NCBI GenBank assembly: GCA_902462015.1
Contig: CABPZV010000003.1
Span: forward strand, 1-32,585
Reading direction: 5' to 3'
Length of the DNA stretch: 32,585 nucleotides
DNA from: an uncultured Eubacteriales bacterium
GTDB lineage: Bacteria; Bacillota; Clostridia; Oscillospirales; CAG-272
This document shows positions 32,265-32,585 of the stretch, in pieces (within the stretch, counting starts at the first letter, position 1; every line of letters begins with the position of its first letter). Below the pieces are notes generated by a model. That model did no database searches. It saw only the letters and a list, made by a program, of their open reading frames with translations, and was not told the origin of the DNA. The position numbers and the translations under genes were made by a program.

Positions 32265-32380
32265 TTTAATATCAGTAAAATGGTCTTCAAAAGCCGCCGT
32301 TATAATATTCAGCTCCTCTGACGGACGACCGAATTAACAGGCATAATATTATAATATACCGAAAAAATCAGACACATCAT

Positions 32381-32446
32381 AAATGAACAGCACCCCATTG
32401 TTAGACAAGGTGGCATAATGTCTAATAGATGGGGTGCTGTTCATTT
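32381..32446. repeat. Near-perfect palindrome resembling fused IS3-family ends
   Basis: AAATGAACAGCACCCCAT at the left is answered by ATGGGGTGCTGTTCATTT at the right, with TTAGAC/GTCTAA inside and a 13-base centre. The terminal TGAACAGCACCCCAT..GTTAGACA resembles the inverted repeats of IS3-family (IS150-group) elements. An element reduced to its two ends would look like this. No transposase is present and no clear target duplication is seen in the flanks. A strong hairpin in RNA is predicted on either strand. The 116 bases between the dockerin stop and this palindrome hold no gene. Confidence 0.6.
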
Positions 32447-32567
32447 ACCATAATATGTTTTTATTTCTTATTAAAAACTTTTTGCCTTATGCTTTGCTGC
32501 ATTTTAGTATTAAAAATAAGAATATATTTATTTCTATTCCACCGAAAACATATATTTGTAAATGAAC
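32439..32567. repeat. Second inverted repeat overlapping the palindrome
   Basis: GTTCATTTACcataATATGTTTT starting at 32439 is matched in reverse by the arm ending GTAAATGAAC at 32567, with AACATATAT before it. The arms are about 22 bases with a few differences, around an AT-rich centre of roughly 85 bases. Its right arm lies within 20 bases of the window edge, so the true extent is unknown. Confidence 0.45.
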
Positions 32568-32585
32568 CAACAATTAACAAGCCAA

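Noticed and set aside
1..32585. tRNA or rRNA genes, CRISPR array, prophage or intact transposase
   Set aside because: No cloverleaf, rRNA segment, regularly spaced direct repeat series, phage gene or transposase motif was recognised on either strand.

Overview
The window looks like a chromosomal segment of a Gram-positive, low-to-medium GC anaerobe of the class Clostridia (Bacillota). I infer this from AGGAGG-type ribosome binding sites, frequent TTG/GTG starts, a T-box leader, an L10 leader, DUF4321 next to maf, zapA next to a U32 peptidase, and a secreted dockerin protein as found in cellulosome-forming Ruminococcus/Clostridium relatives. The genus cannot be fixed from this window.

Layout. 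1-3800 (minus strand): the 5' part of rsmG (cut by the window edge), mnmG, and an eight-helix membrane protein with a long acidic tail, behind a good promoter. 3850-5815: a Thr/Glu-rich membrane-anchored protein (plus) and a Cys-rich DUF6062-like protein (minus), bracketed by two inverted copies of a hairpin-rich repeat. 6018-13475: the DNA-repair glycosylases ogg (plus) and nth (minus) meet tail to tail. Upstream of nth on the minus strand lie a class B penicillin-binding protein, a maf gene split into two overlapping frames, a DUF4321 membrane protein and dut. A terminator then separates a U32 peptidase and zapA. 13576-16350: proB with a consensus-spaced promoter, a small unknown protein, and a decayed sensor/GGDEF/EAL gene with several lesions.

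16750-29600 is the dominant unit: a branched-chain amino acid operon on the minus strand, ilvA-ridA-leuA-leuC-leuD-leuB-ilvB-ilvN-ilvC-ilvD, plus a DUF815 AAA ATPase one base after ilvD. It starts from a TTGACA-17 bp-TATAAT promoter and a T-box leader, so charging of a branched-chain tRNA probably controls it. IlvA makes 2-oxobutanoate, RidA should clear its reactive enamine/imine intermediates, IlvB/N, IlvC and IlvD build the isoleucine and valine keto acids, and LeuA, LeuC/D and LeuB take 2-oxoisovalerate toward leucine. The final aminotransferase is not in the window.

29670-31020: rplJ-rplL with an L10 leader, attenuator and terminator, without rplK-rplA or rpoB alongside. 31275-32264: an exported dockerin protein. 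The last 300 bases hold inverted repeats resembling the fused ends of an IS3-family element.

Most of the window is ordinary core metabolism. The least explained items are the paired hairpin repeats around 3866-4034 and 5691-5811, the split maf, the ATPase coupled to ilvD, and the palindromic element at the right end.
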